DNA of 64,000 nt from Anaerohalosphaeraceae bacterium (GCA_035378985.1 DAOSUR010000007.1:87929-151928); one strand, 5' to 3'. Positions 1-9,927 are shown, counted from the stretch's first letter. Notes: generated from the letters alone by a model not told the origin. Translations and numbers: made by a program.

Positions 1-1322
<1,322 letters not shown>

Positions 1323-1360
1323 GGTTTAACTCGGCGTAGTAAAAATCGTTTCGAAATCTT

Positions 1361-1415
1361 TTCCCCTCTTCCCTCTTCACTTTTCCCTTTTCACTCTTCA
1401 CTTTTCACTCTTTTA
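1361..1415. repeat. Heptanucleotide repeat array A (hsdR / four-helix gap)
   Basis: Consecutive 7-nt units of the form TYTTCAC or TTTTCCC can be read from 1367 to 1408 (TCTTCCC, TCTTCAC, TTTTCCC, TTTTCAC, TCTTCAC, TTTTCAC) with decayed units on both sides. The array supplies the last codons and the TGA stop of the four-helix-bundle gene, giving it the tail RVKSEE. It is related to the longer array at 1764-1868. Confidence 0.8.
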
Positions 1416-1753
1416 CTCGTTTTTACGGTTGATATCAGCATAGCTGTCAGTTCCTGACAATCTGTCTGCATACTCTCGTGCATCTTTTTATCTATATAGT
1501 CTGCATCCTTCATCAAACAGAGCCAGTAATCGGTTTCATTGGCTTCCTTCAATGCAATACTCATTTTGTGTGCAAAATCCGCCCTGCTTTGCCCGAATTC
1601 TGCTTCTCGAATCAATGCCCCGATGGCTGTTCCGCTTTCCAAAATCTGTTTGCTTAGGACATATTCTTTTTTCTCTCGCTGCAGATATTGTGAGAGCTTG
1701 ACAATCCGAACGGCAAATTTATAGCTTTTTTCTTTTAAAATTGAATTTCTCAC
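1391..1753 (-). CDS. Four-helix-bundle protein of the 23S-IVS-protein (S23/IVP) family
   Basis: Protein of about 120 aa, nearly all helical, with the family's opening pattern NSILKEKSYKFAVRIVKLS and a central segment (ESGTAIGALIREAEFGQSRADFAHK) typical of the 'four helix bundle / 23S rRNA-intervening-sequence protein' family. Molecular function of this family is unsettled; members pentamerise and are often found as short ORFs in rRNA insertions or beside restriction genes. Two GTG starts are possible: 1777, which would translate repeat DNA into KREKGKG, and 1753, preceded by AAGGGA. I prefer 1753 because the conserved region starts there. Both gene ends are embedded in heptamer repeats, suggesting insertion as a cassette between hsdS and hsdR. 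Not inside an rRNA gene here. Confidence 0.8.
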   Translation of the reverse strand: MRNSILKEKSYKFAVRIVKLSQYLQREKKEYVLSKQILESGTAIGALIREAEFGQSRADFAHKMSIALKEANETDYWLCLMKDADYIDKKMHESMQTDCQELTAMLISTVKTSKRVKSEE

Positions 1754-1763
1754 TCCTTTTCCC

Positions 1764-1868
1764 TTTTCCCTTTTCACTCTTCACTTATCACTCTTCACTT
1801 TTCACTCTTCCCTTTTCACTGTTCACTTTTCACTTTTCACTCTTCACTGTTCACTCTTCACTCTTATC
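1764..1868. repeat. Heptanucleotide repeat array B (15 units)
   Basis: Fifteen contiguous 7-nt units, consensus TYTTCAC with variants TTATCAC, TGTTCAC, TTTTCCC and TCTTATC, run without a break from 1764 to 1868. On the coding (minus) strand the unit reads GTGAARA, so every array offers TGA stops and GTG starts. The 3' end of hsdS (stop at 1844) lies inside it, as does the alternative GTG start (1777) of the four-helix-bundle gene. Confidence 0.9.
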
Positions 1869-3019
1869 TCCCCCTTCATCAGTTTGGGCAACAGCGTATC
1901 CCGCAGCTTCGAGAGAGTTTGGATTTGTTTGCAGTTTTTGAATATTTTTTCGAAAACAGGTTTTATTGTTTGATTGAAAACTACCATTTTTAATCTGTCT
2001 GGCAGCAAGATATCTAAAGTCTTAACTTGCTCTCGATTTATCCCGGGTTGCGCTGAGTTGGAATTAAGATTCCGAATAGCGCCTGTTATTTCCGGTAAAT
2101 CCAGCCATAAAAAAAGATATTCTTGGCTTACCGTTTCTTCTTTAGCTCTTAAAATAAAGACGTGCTCATTTATAGCGCATTTTTCATGAGGGAATCCATA
2201 AGCAAAGAAACTCTTTCTTCCTAATTCTGCACCATCCTTATATAATAATACATCTCTGCTTTGAAGTTTTCCTTGTTCCATAGATTCATAAAAGTCTTCA
2301 GAGATATATTTCTCTTTTGAAAAGTCGTAAATGCCTAACCCTAAAATATTTTCTGCTCCTATACTTGGGATGCCTGACTTTAGGAAACCAACGCCGCCTT
2401 TAGGTCTTTTGCCTGTTTGAATTTCTAATAAAACCTCCCCCAGTTTTCCCCATCTCCACCCCTCGGGCAGGCCGGTTTGGGGATTCACTTTTAACTGTTC
2501 ACCGTTCACTCTAAACTTAACAAACCATTCCCGAAATATCGCCTGAGCAATAGATTCGAGGGTCTTATTCTGCCGACGCAGCAGCTCTATCTTGTCATCA
2601 AAACTCGATAAAACCGCCGCTATCGCCTTCTGCTCTGAAAGTGGAGGAAGGATTACTTTTAAATTATAAAATTCTTCTCGACTTGTTGAAGGAATAGCCG
2701 ACCCGCTATCCATTCCGTTTATGTCTTGGGTCAATAGTTGGTAATAAGCCCATTTAATATCAAATTCTGTTTTGGGTTTGAGATAAAACGCCGTATCTAT
2801 AACAAAAAATGGTTCTGGTGAGAAATGGACCCCTCGATAAGCACCTTTACGTCCAATTATTATGCTTGGAAAAGTACATAATGGTTCGTTATGCCATCCA
2901 ATAGGTCCGTTCGTACCATATACTCTGTACATACCTTTTGCATTTTCATAGTTACGCAAAGACTTGCCATACTCTAACGTTGCAAGTGTTCCCCAAGTTG
3001 TTTCTTTCCAGTCAGTCAT
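1844..3019 (-). CDS. hsdS: Type I restriction-modification specificity subunit S
   Basis: DNA-recognition subunit that sets the target of HsdM methylation and HsdR cleavage. The 391-residue protein has the usual two target-recognition domains, each starting with a short WKxxxLGE-like lead (WKETTWGTLATLEYG near residue 4; WRWGKLGEVLLEIQTG near residue 190) and each followed by a conserved helix (PPLSEQKAIAAVLSSFDDKI; LSKLRDTLLPKLMKGEIR). The sequence is markedly more AT-rich than hsdM, as expected for exchanged recognition domains. The last residues (RVKSEQ) are encoded by heptamer repeats, and a five-unit heptamer tract also encodes the inter-domain linker. Starts 6 nt after the membrane-protein gene; no clear Shine-Dalgarno. 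Confidence 0.93.
   Translation of the reverse strand: MTDWKETTWGTLATLEYGKSLRNYENAKGMYRVYGTNGPIGWHNEPLCTFPSIIIGRKGAYRGVHFSPEPFFVIDTAFYLKPKTEFDIKWAYYQLLTQDINGMDSGSAIPSTSREEFYNLKVILPPLSEQKAIAAVLSSFDDKIELLRRQNKTLESIAQAIFREWFVKFRVNGEQLKVNPQTGLPEGWRWGKLGEVLLEIQTGKRPKGGVGFLKSGIPSIGAENILGLGIYDFSKEKYISEDFYESMEQGKLQSRDVLLYKDGAELGRKSFFAYGFPHEKCAINEHVFILRAKEETVSQEYLFLWLDLPEITGAIRNLNSNSAQPGINREQVKTLDILLPDRLKMVVFNQTIKPVFEKIFKNCKQIQTLSKLRDTLLPKLMKGEIRVKSEQ
2484..2518. repeat. Five-unit heptamer tract inside hsdS
   Basis: Units TTCACTT, TTAACTG, TTCACCG, TTCACTC, TAAACTT are contiguous and in phase. They encode residues of the HsdS inter-TRD linker (KFRVNGEQLKV). Same family as the arrays at 1361 and 1764, so repeat DNA has entered a conserved coding sequence without breaking the frame. 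Confidence 0.65.
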
Positions 3020-3025
3020 TGTATG

Positions 3026-3478
3026 CTACTTTGAGCAAATCTTAGACATTTCGAGTACGTGCCAAACAATAAAAACAATCGCACCGATAAAAAGAGTATA
3101 CAATTGAATTGTTGCCCAAAATGACGCGCGCTTTGAATTATATGCAGCCGCTCTTAAAATTCCTTCAGATGCCGCTTGAATTTTTTGTGGGTGCATACCA
3201 ATTTCTGGGTTTTCGCCCTTTTGAACTCGTAATAATTCAAAATTTGCAAACATGGTAGATCCGACATATTGACGCCTTCTGCAACCTGCAAAAAAACTGA
3301 TTGCCCAAAGAGTAACGGCAACCCCTAATAGGAGCATTAACCTCTCCATAGCCATTCCGGTTGTTCGATGAATCGCAAATCCTATGGCCGCTGCCGCCAC
3401 AGACATTAAGAAATAATCAAATTTTTCCTGATGGCTGGTGAATTGCCGGAAAACTTCGAGTTCTGTTTCGTCCGCCAT
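3026..3478 (-). CDS. Small membrane protein within the type I RM locus
   Basis: 150 residues that I cannot assign to a family. It opens with an acidic cytosolic-looking segment (MADETELEVFRQF), then shows three hydrophobic stretches: about residues 25-42 (SVAAAAIGFAIHRTTG), 45-68 (MERLMLLLGVAVTLWAISFFAG) and 120-142 (TIQLYTLFIGAIVFIVWHVL). The ATG at 3478 has AAGGA 7 nt upstream, so the gene overlaps the end of hsdM by 62 nt in another frame. It is AT-rich like hsdS. Its place between hsdM and hsdS suggests a cargo or anti-phage accessory function, but this is only positional inference. Confidence 0.7.
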   Translation of the reverse strand: MADETELEVFRQFTSHQEKFDYFLMSVAAAAIGFAIHRTTGMAMERLMLLLGVAVTLWAISFFAGCRRRQYVGSTMFANFELLRVQKGENPEIGMHPQKIQAASEGILRAAAYNSKRASFWATIQLYTLFIGAIVFIVWHVLEMSKICSK

Positions 3479-5090
3479 ACCCCAATCCTTCCAGATTCTT
3501 TTTAATTGCTCTATTCAGTCTTTTCTCTTCCTCCATCTGCGCTGCCAGTTCGGCAGTCAACTGCTTCATTTTTTCTTCAAACGGGATGCCGTCGTCTTCT
3601 TCGTCTTTGATGCCGACGTACCGGCCGGGGGTCAGGACGTAATTGTGCTTTCGAATCTCCTCCAGCGTCGCCGATTTGCAGAAGCCCTTAACGTCCTTGT
3701 ACTGTCCTCCTTTGGTCCGCCAGCTGTGATAGGTGTCGGCAATTTTTCTTATATCCTCATCCGAAAACTCCCGGTGCGTGCGGTCCCGCATATAGCCGAT
3801 TTCGCCGGCATCGATAAAGAGGATTTCCCCGCTGCGCTTGCGGTCGCCGTTGCCCAGACGCTTGCGGGAGATAAACCAGATGCACGCCGGAATGCCGGTA
3901 TTGTAGAACAGCTGCTTGGGCAGGCCGACGATGCAGTCCACCAGGTCCGCCTCGACAAGGTTCTTGCGGATTTCCCCTTCATTGTTGGTTTGACTGGACA
4001 GGGAGCCGTTGGCCAGTACACACGCCATAATGCCCCGCGGCGAAAGGTGATAAATCATATGCTGCAGCCAGGCATAGTTGGCATTGGAAGCCGGCGGCAC
4101 TCCATACTGCCAGCGGGGGTCATTCCGCAGCAGCTCCCCCGACCAGTCGCTGTCGTTAAACGGAGGATTGGCCAGGATAAAATCGGCTTTCAGGTCCTTG
4201 TGGGCGTCATTGAGAAACGACCCTTCGCTGTTCCATTTGACCTGCGAACTGTCAATCCGGCGGATGGCCAGATTCATCTTGCACAGCTGCCAGGTCGTCC
4301 GGTTGGATTCCTGACCGTATATCGAGATGTCCTCGCGTCGGCCCTGATGGGCCTCAATGAACTTTTCACTGGCGACAAACATCCCGCCCGAGCCGCAGCA
4401 GGGGTCATAGACCCGCCCGCGGTACGGCTCAATCATCTCTACCATCAGCCGCACAATGGACGGGGGCGTGTAGAACTGTCCGCCCTTTTTGCCTTCCGCA
4501 CTGGCAAACTCGCCCAGAAAGTATTCATAGACTCGGCCTAAGAGGTCTTTGCTTTCGGCGGCTTCTTTTCCCAGTGCAATATTGCCGATTAAATCAATCA
4601 GTTTTCCCAGCGAGGTTTTATCGAGATTCGGCCGGGCGTAAACCTTCGGCAGGATGCCTTTTAAGGTGGGATTGGCCTTTTCGATTTCGCTCATCGCATC
4701 GTCGAGGTCTTTTCCGATGCTCGGCAGTTTGGACCGGCCGTGCAGATATGACCAGCGGGCATTGGCGGGCACAAAAAAGATATTTTCGGCTTTGTATTCG
4801 TCCGGGTCTTCAGGATTTGCTCCTTTGTAATCCCCTTGTCCGGCGGTCAGTTTTTGATGAAGTTCTTCAAATGTATCGGAGATATACTTGAGAAAAATCA
4901 GACCGAGGACAACGTGCTTGTATTCGGCCGCATCAATGTTTTTACGGAGTTTGTCGGCCGCCTTCCAGAGGGCAGCTTCCATATTTTCTTTTTGTGTCTC
5001 AGCGGGTTTAGTCTCTTGCGGCATGTCTGCTCCATTTGCAGTTTTCTTCCGTGTCCGTTTGCTTCGGCTCTTCTTGGATGTTTTAGCCAC
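3417..5090 (-). CDS. hsdM: Type I restriction-modification methyltransferase subunit M
   Basis: Adenine-N6 DNA methyltransferase of the type I complex, 557 residues. Seen: HsdM N-terminal helical domain (residues ~35-190), SAM-binding motif DPCCGSGG at about 229-236, catalytic NPPF at about 308-311, and a coiled-coil C-terminus. The start is GTG at 5088-5090, with AGGAGG 5 nt upstream. A lysine/arginine-rich leader (KTSKKSRSKRTRKK) precedes the fold. Family members usually end close to the GLGYG motif; here about 18 extra residues follow because the frame reads into the start of the next gene, as if a downstream insertion removed the original stop. Confidence 0.95.
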   Translation of the reverse strand: MAKTSKKSRSKRTRKKTANGADMPQETKPAETQKENMEAALWKAADKLRKNIDAAEYKHVVLGLIFLKYISDTFEELHQKLTAGQGDYKGANPEDPDEYKAENIFFVPANARWSYLHGRSKLPSIGKDLDDAMSEIEKANPTLKGILPKVYARPNLDKTSLGKLIDLIGNIALGKEAAESKDLLGRVYEYFLGEFASAEGKKGGQFYTPPSIVRLMVEMIEPYRGRVYDPCCGSGGMFVASEKFIEAHQGRREDISIYGQESNRTTWQLCKMNLAIRRIDSSQVKWNSEGSFLNDAHKDLKADFILANPPFNDSDWSGELLRNDPRWQYGVPPASNANYAWLQHMIYHLSPRGIMACVLANGSLSSQTNNEGEIRKNLVEADLVDCIVGLPKQLFYNTGIPACIWFISRKRLGNGDRKRSGEILFIDAGEIGYMRDRTHREFSDEDIRKIADTYHSWRTKGGQYKDVKGFCKSATLEEIRKHNYVLTPGRYVGIKDEEDDGIPFEEKMKQLTAELAAQMEEEKRLNRAIKKNLEGLGYGGRNRTRSFPAIHQPSGKI

Positions 5091-5568
5091 AAATTCCTCC
5101 TGTCTGGTTTCAAAACGTTTCAGACAATATTACCTATCCCCTCTCTTATTTCAACCCCCATTCTGCCCGACCCAATTCCAACTCTCCTTTCTCCAGAAAA
5201 AATCCATTGCTTCAAAGTCCAAAATATCTTTTTCATTTGTCCATCGCCGATTCCGGCTCTTTCTTGGTATTCTTCCTCCTCATTATTGAATACTCGGCCG
5301 CAATAAACCTATTTCCAGGTCTTCTTTTATCGATTCTTGCACGAGCATTTTTTGCACTCCATGTATACATTTCTTGCCAAAGCCAAAACACAAAAAATTT
5401 CGGCCGCTGCCTTTTCCCTAACACCCAAAAAAAGATGGACTATCCGCCCCGCAAAAAAATTTTTTCCCGTAGCTTCAATCCCGGCAAGGACTAACGTTTC
5501 GCTAACATTTTTTTGCCATTTTTCCTCTTGTCCCCAGCCCGCCCCAAAGTATCATAAGAGAAGGTGAA

Positions 5569-5614
5569 CAACAACATCTTGTACGTTCTTTATTATCATT
5601 GCAATATCTTGTAT
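5569..5614 (+). promoter_or_regulatory. Tandem NrdR-box-like operators upstream of nrdJ
   Basis: Two sequences matching the core of the NrdR box (CWATATATWG-like) lie at 5572-5581 (CAACATCTTG) and 5602-5611 (CAATATCTTG). Their cores are exactly 30 bp apart, about three helical turns, as paired NrdR boxes usually are. They precede the nrdJ start by about 60-95 bp, and the second overlaps the likely promoter (TATTATAAC follows). NrdR is the ATP/dATP-sensing repressor of ribonucleotide reductase genes; nrdR itself is not in the window. The rest of 5091-5667 holds nothing I recognise. Confidence 0.6.
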
Positions 5615-5667
5615 TATAACCAGTTATGACAGGGATGTCCCCGTGTCGGACGGAAAGGAACAGCACA

Positions 5668-8600
5668 ATGAACCCAACACCCGAAAAAAAAGGCCTTCAG
5701 CCGTGGGAAAATCATTCTAACCACTCTGCCCGCAAGGGTTTAAAGATAGACCCGTTTTTCGCAACCCCCGGCCGTCACCCCTTCGAGGAGCTCGTCTGGG
5801 AGACCCGCCAGGCCAAAATTACCGACGATTCCGGCAAGCCCATTTTCGAGCAAAACGATGTCGAAGTGCCGGCTTCCTGGAGCCAGCTGGCGACGAAAGT
5901 AGTTGTAAGCAAATATTTTTACGGCGATATCCAGTCCGGCCAGCGCGAAAACTCCGTCAAGCAGCTGGTCCATCGTGTCTGCCGCGCCATTGCCGATCGC
6001 GGCCTTCGCGACGGCTATTTTTTGACCGAGCAGGACGCCGAAAACTTCTATCACGAGCTCACCTGGCTGTGCGTAAATCAATACGGCGCCTTCAATTCCC
6101 CCGTTTGGTTCAACGTCGGCCTCTATGACGTGTACCATATCGAAGGAAGCCCGCACAACTACCACTGGGACGACCGCCAGAAAAAGGCCGTCCCGTGCCC
6201 CAACAGCTATGAATATCCGCAGGCGTCGGCCTGTTTCATCCAGTCCGTTCAGGACACGATGGAGGACATTATGCGGCTGGCCCGCAGCGAGGCGATGCTC
6301 TTTAAGCACGGCTCGGGCACCGGCACGGACCTGTCCACGCTCCGCAGCAGCCGCGAAAAACTGTCCGGCGGCGGCAAACCCTCGGGCCCGCTGAGCTTTA
6401 TGCGCGTCTATGACCAGATTGCGGCCGTCATCAAATCCGGCGGAAAAACCCGCCGCGCCGCCAAGATGCAGTCGCTCAAAATCGACCATCCGGACATCAA
6501 GGAATTTATCACCTGCAAGACGCTGGAGGAAAAGAAGGCCTGGGCGCTGATTGAGCAGGGCTACGACCCCAACGAGGCCTACGACAGCATTATGTTCCAG
6601 AACAGCAATCTGTCTGTGCGGCTGACGGATGAGTTTATGGAAGCCGTCGAAAAAGACGGCCTCTGGACGACCCGCTCGGTTACGACCGGCCAGCCCGTGG
6701 AGACCTATTCCGCCCGCGAACTGATGCGGCTGATTGCCGAAGGCACCCGCATCTGCGGCGACCCGGGTGTGCAGTACCACACAACCATCAACAAGTGGCA
6801 CACCTGTCCCAACAGCGGGCCGATTAACGCCTCCAACCCCTGCAGCGAGTATATGTTTATTGATGATTCGGCCTGCAATCTGGCCTCGCTGAATCTGATG
6901 AAGTTCCGCCGTGATGACGGCACCTTTGACATTCAGCGGTTCAAACAGGCCGTCCGCATCTTCATCATCGCCCAGGACATCCTTGTGGATATGGGAAGCT
7001 ATCCGGAGCCCAAAATCGCCGAAAACAGCCACCGATTCCGTCCACTCGGGCTGGGGTATGCCAACCTCGGCAGTCTGATTATGAGTCTGGCACTGCCGTA
7101 TGATTCCGAAGGGGGCCGGGCGATTGCCGCAGCCATTACGGCCATTCTGACCGGTACGGCCTACATCGCCAGTGCGGAGCTGGCCTCGGTCAAGGGGCCG
7201 TTCAGCGAATTTGAGGAAAACCGCGAGCCGATGATGCGCGTGATTGCGATGCACCGCGAGCATGCTTATCATCTGCCCGAGATGCACTGCCCGCAGGACC
7301 TGCTCAGTGCGGCCAAGAACGTCTGGGACCAGGCTTTCGATGCCGGCTCGCAGTACGGCTACCGCAATGCGCAGACCACCGTGCTGGCCCCGACCGGCAC
7401 CATCGGGTTTATGATGGACTGTGACACCACCGGTGTGGAGCCGGATATTGCACTGGTTAAATACAAACTGCTGGCCGGCGGCGGCATGCTCAAAATTGTC
7501 AACCGCACCGTTCCGATGGCCCTCGAACGGCTCGGATACAGCCCGGAGGAAATCAAGAGCATCTGTGATACAATCGACCGCGACGACACCATCGAAACGG
7601 CAAGTGCCTTGCGGCCTGAGCATCTGCCCATCTTCGACTGTGCCTTCAAGCCCAAGAACGGCAAGCGGCACATCCACTATATGGCTCATCTGAAGATGAT
7701 GGCCGCCGTTCAGCCGTTCCTGTCCGGTGCGATCAGCAAGACCATCAATATGCCCCACGAGGCCACCACGGAAGAGATTATGTCCGCCTATATTGAGGGC
7801 TGGAAAATGGGTCTGAAGGCCGTGGCGATCTATCGCGACGGCTCCAAACGCCTTCAGCCGGTCAATGTGGAAAATAAAGAGCAAAAAAAAACCAAATCTT
7901 CGGAAAATCAGGCTGTTGCACGGCCTTTCCGCCGCCGTTTGCCTGATACCCGCAACAGCATTACCCACAAGTTTTCTGTGGCGGGTCACGAGGGCTATCT
8001 GACGGTCGGTCTTTACGAAGACGGCCAGCCCGGCGAGCTGTTTATCACGATGGCCAAAGAGGGCAGCACGGTCGGCGGTCTGATGGATGTCGTCGGCACC
8101 TGTGTCTCGATGGCCCTGCAGTATGGAGTGCCGCTGATTACGCTGGTGGACAAGTTCCGCCATGCCCGCTTTGAGCCGGCCGGGATGACATCCAACAAAA
8201 ATATTCCCTTTGCCAAAAGTCTGATTGACTACATCTTCTGCTGGCTGGGCTGTCAGTTCATTCCGGGCTATGCCGAAAAGAATATGCCCAACCATGCCCC
8301 GGCTCCGGCGGAGAATCCTACAACCACCACCGCCAAGCAGCTGGTGGAAAAGACGCAGGATTTGGCCAAGAAAATCGGGCAGGCCCGAGCCCTCGAGAGA
8401 AAGGCGGCGGCCGCCAAATCGGAACCCCAGACCCCGGCGGTGATGAAAACGGAACGTCCGGTTTCTGCCCGGTTTGACCGCGCGGCCGACCGGGCGGTCG
8501 AACTGGTTGGTTCGGTCCTTCAGAATCCGGACGGCACTCAGGCCGAGGCTGTTCTCATCCAGCAGTACAACAGCCAGTTTGAGCATTTTCAGGATGATGC

Positions 8601-8691
8601 GCCGGCCTGCGATGTCTGCGGAAGCATCTGTGTGCGGAACGGCGCCTGCTATCGATGCTACAACTGCGGCAACTCGATGGGATGCAGTTAA
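5668..8691 (+). CDS. nrdJ: Adenosylcobalamin-dependent (class II) ribonucleoside-diphosphate reductase
   Basis: Makes deoxyribonucleotides using B12 radical chemistry, independent of oxygen. About 1007 residues, the usual size of the long NrdJ form. Seen: N-terminal reductase segment (FNSPVWFNVG), thiyl-radical loop NPCSE with Cys about 392, a second substrate-loop motif APTGTIGFMMDCDTTG, a TSCPD domain from about residue 755 (LPDTRNSITHKF...MDVVGTC), and a C-terminal cysteine cluster (CDVCGSICVRNGACYRCYNC) that should act as redox relay or zinc site. The ATG at 5668 is chosen because GGAAAGGAA lies 7 nt upstream and earlier in-frame starts have none. A terminator follows. I see no cobalamin riboswitch ahead of it. 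Confidence 0.97.
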   Translation: MNPTPEKKGLQPWENHSNHSARKGLKIDPFFATPGRHPFEELVWETRQAKITDDSGKPIFEQNDVEVPASWSQLATKVVVSKYFYGDIQSGQRENSVKQLVHRVCRAIADRGLRDGYFLTEQDAENFYHELTWLCVNQYGAFNSPVWFNVGLYDVYHIEGSPHNYHWDDRQKKAVPCPNSYEYPQASACFIQSVQDTMEDIMRLARSEAMLFKHGSGTGTDLSTLRSSREKLSGGGKPSGPLSFMRVYDQIAAVIKSGGKTRRAAKMQSLKIDHPDIKEFITCKTLEEKKAWALIEQGYDPNEAYDSIMFQNSNLSVRLTDEFMEAVEKDGLWTTRSVTTGQPVETYSARELMRLIAEGTRICGDPGVQYHTTINKWHTCPNSGPINASNPCSEYMFIDDSACNLASLNLMKFRRDDGTFDIQRFKQAVRIFIIAQDILVDMGSYPEPKIAENSHRFRPLGLGYANLGSLIMSLALPYDSEGGRAIAAAITAILTGTAYIASAELASVKGPFSEFEENREPMMRVIAMHREHAYHLPEMHCPQDLLSAAKNVWDQAFDAGSQYGYRNAQTTVLAPTGTIGFMMDCDTTGVEPDIALVKYKLLAGGGMLKIVNRTVPMALERLGYSPEEIKSICDTIDRDDTIETASALRPEHLPIFDCAFKPKNGKRHIHYMAHLKMMAAVQPFLSGAISKTINMPHEATTEEIMSAYIEGWKMGLKAVAIYRDGSKRLQPVNVENKEQKKTKSSENQAVARPFRRRLPDTRNSITHKFSVAGHEGYLTVGLYEDGQPGELFITMAKEGSTVGGLMDVVGTCVSMALQYGVPLITLVDKFRHARFEPAGMTSNKNIPFAKSLIDYIFCWLGCQFIPGYAEKNMPNHAPAPAENPTTTTAKQLVEKTQDLAKKIGQARALERKAAAAKSEPQTPAVMKTERPVSARFDRAADRAVELVGSVLQNPDGTQAEAVLIQQYNSQFEHFQDDAPACDVCGSICVRNGACYRCYNCGNSMGCS

Positions 8692-8708
8692 TCGAGCTGA
8701 AACCTGAC

Positions 8709-8741
8709 AAAAGGCCGGTCTTCAATGGCCGGCCTTTTTTG
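8709..8741 (+). terminator. Intrinsic terminator of nrdJ (bidirectional)
   Basis: GC-rich stem formed by AAGGCCGG (from 8711) and CCGGCCTT, followed by a run of six T (8735-8740). The left flank is A-rich, so it can also serve the converging DUF3616 gene on the other strand. Confidence 0.9.
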
Positions 8742-8761
8742 TTTTGATTCATTCAAGAGGT

Positions 8762-9850
8762 TCAAAGCGGTTTGTAAATCCGCACGCGGAACGTCTTCCG
8801 CAGGTCATCGGTCAGAAACTTGTTCGGACATTTGCCGCTGGGCAGGATTTCTCCTTCCTGGCAGTCGGCAGGGGAGCTGACCTCGATTTCGAGTGTTCCG
8901 TCATCGCTGAATATCCACAGCTCGCCGCTGACGGGATGTACGGCAATTCCTTCCGGGGTAAAACGGTCTTTGCGGTCCCATTCCCATACCGGCCGGGGCG
9001 CATGTTCCATACCCCCATCCCAAACGTATAGGGCACAGGTGGTTTCTTCATCCACCGGTCCGGCCAGCACATAATGAACTTTTCTCGCTGGGTCATATTC
9101 CATCCCTCGCAATCCCCGGCCCTCCAAATCCCACAAAACGACCTGCCCGAATTGTGCGGGTTTTCCTTTTACAACCTCCTGCGGGTTGAGCAGCTCAAAT
9201 GCAATTGCTTTGGGCGGGCTTTTTTTGTCAGGTTTGTAAAGCGGATTGCGCAGTCCAATCAGAAGCGAGCGGCGTGTCGGCAGGTACGTCATGGCTTCAA
9301 TATTCAATCCCTCTTTTTTGGGGGCCAGTTTTTCTCGTTCTTTTTTGGACAAATCCTCCTGCAGCTGCACGGCTTTATCCAGTTTCAGAAAGGCCGCCTC
9401 CGGCCAAGCCAAAAACTGTTCCATCAGATTCAGGCACGGTTCACCAACCGGTTCCATCCTTGGCAGGGCGGGAGCGGTTCTCGACGGGGCGGCTGCAAAG
9501 AAACGATAGCGGCTTGTGCGCACCTTGCCGTCTTTATTGCGCCCGTGCGAGGTAATCCAGTAAATCACCCCATCCGCCTCGGCGGCCGCCTCAATATCCG
9601 CCTCCGGAAACCGGCTGTCCACCCTCAAAAAACTGCTTAACTCAAGACTCCAGACCGGCTTGTCTGTTTTTTCAATCGAGTAAATCCGGATTCTGTTTGA
9701 TTCATCGTTGGCAACGGCGAAATAATTCGGGTCCAGAAAGACCGCCGCGGAAATGTCCGCCGCCCCATGAAATAGTCTCTCGCTGAATGGAATCTGCTCG
9801 GCAGGAAGCATAAAGCCCATCCCCAAAAGAAGAGCAATTGTTGTCGTCAT
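8762..9850 (-). CDS. Exported DUF3616-type beta-propeller protein
   Basis: 362 residues starting with a short hydrophobic leader (MTTTIALLLGMGFMLPAEQ) that fits a signal peptide. The body is rich in WD/propeller-like strands, and the segment GLNIEAMTYLPTRRSLLIGLRNPL is characteristic of DUF3616 proteins, whose biochemical role is unknown. A late segment (FTPEGIAVHPVSGELWIFSDDG) repeats the same blade pattern. AAGGA precedes the ATG by 6 nt, and TATACTATAAT upstream on that strand could be its -10 region. It stands alone between the nrdJ terminator and the divergent araA promoter. A phytase-like or lectin-like propeller is an alternative reading. Confidence 0.7.
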   Translation of the reverse strand: MTTTIALLLGMGFMLPAEQIPFSERLFHGAADISAAVFLDPNYFAVANDESNRIRIYSIEKTDKPVWSLELSSFLRVDSRFPEADIEAAAEADGVIYWITSHGRNKDGKVRTSRYRFFAAAPSRTAPALPRMEPVGEPCLNLMEQFLAWPEAAFLKLDKAVQLQEDLSKKEREKLAPKKEGLNIEAMTYLPTRRSLLIGLRNPLYKPDKKSPPKAIAFELLNPQEVVKGKPAQFGQVVLWDLEGRGLRGMEYDPARKVHYVLAGPVDEETTCALYVWDGGMEHAPRPVWEWDRKDRFTPEGIAVHPVSGELWIFSDDGTLEIEVSSPADCQEGEILPSGKCPNKFLTDDLRKTFRVRIYKPL

Positions 9851-9927
9851 AGTCGTTCCTTTTCATCCGGTTCCGCTGCTGGATTATAGTATAACTATTC
9901 CGTCTCCGAAACTCGAGGGGTTCTTTC

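Noticed and set aside
5091..5667. Cobalamin riboswitch upstream of nrdJ
   Set aside because: Looked for a B12-box-like segment and supporting helices; none recognisable.
5740..8586. 948-residue open frame on the minus strand opposite nrdJ
   Set aside because: Shadow of a GC-rich gene: composition is biased (Gly/Arg/His-rich), no known motifs, and nrdJ on the other strand is unambiguous.
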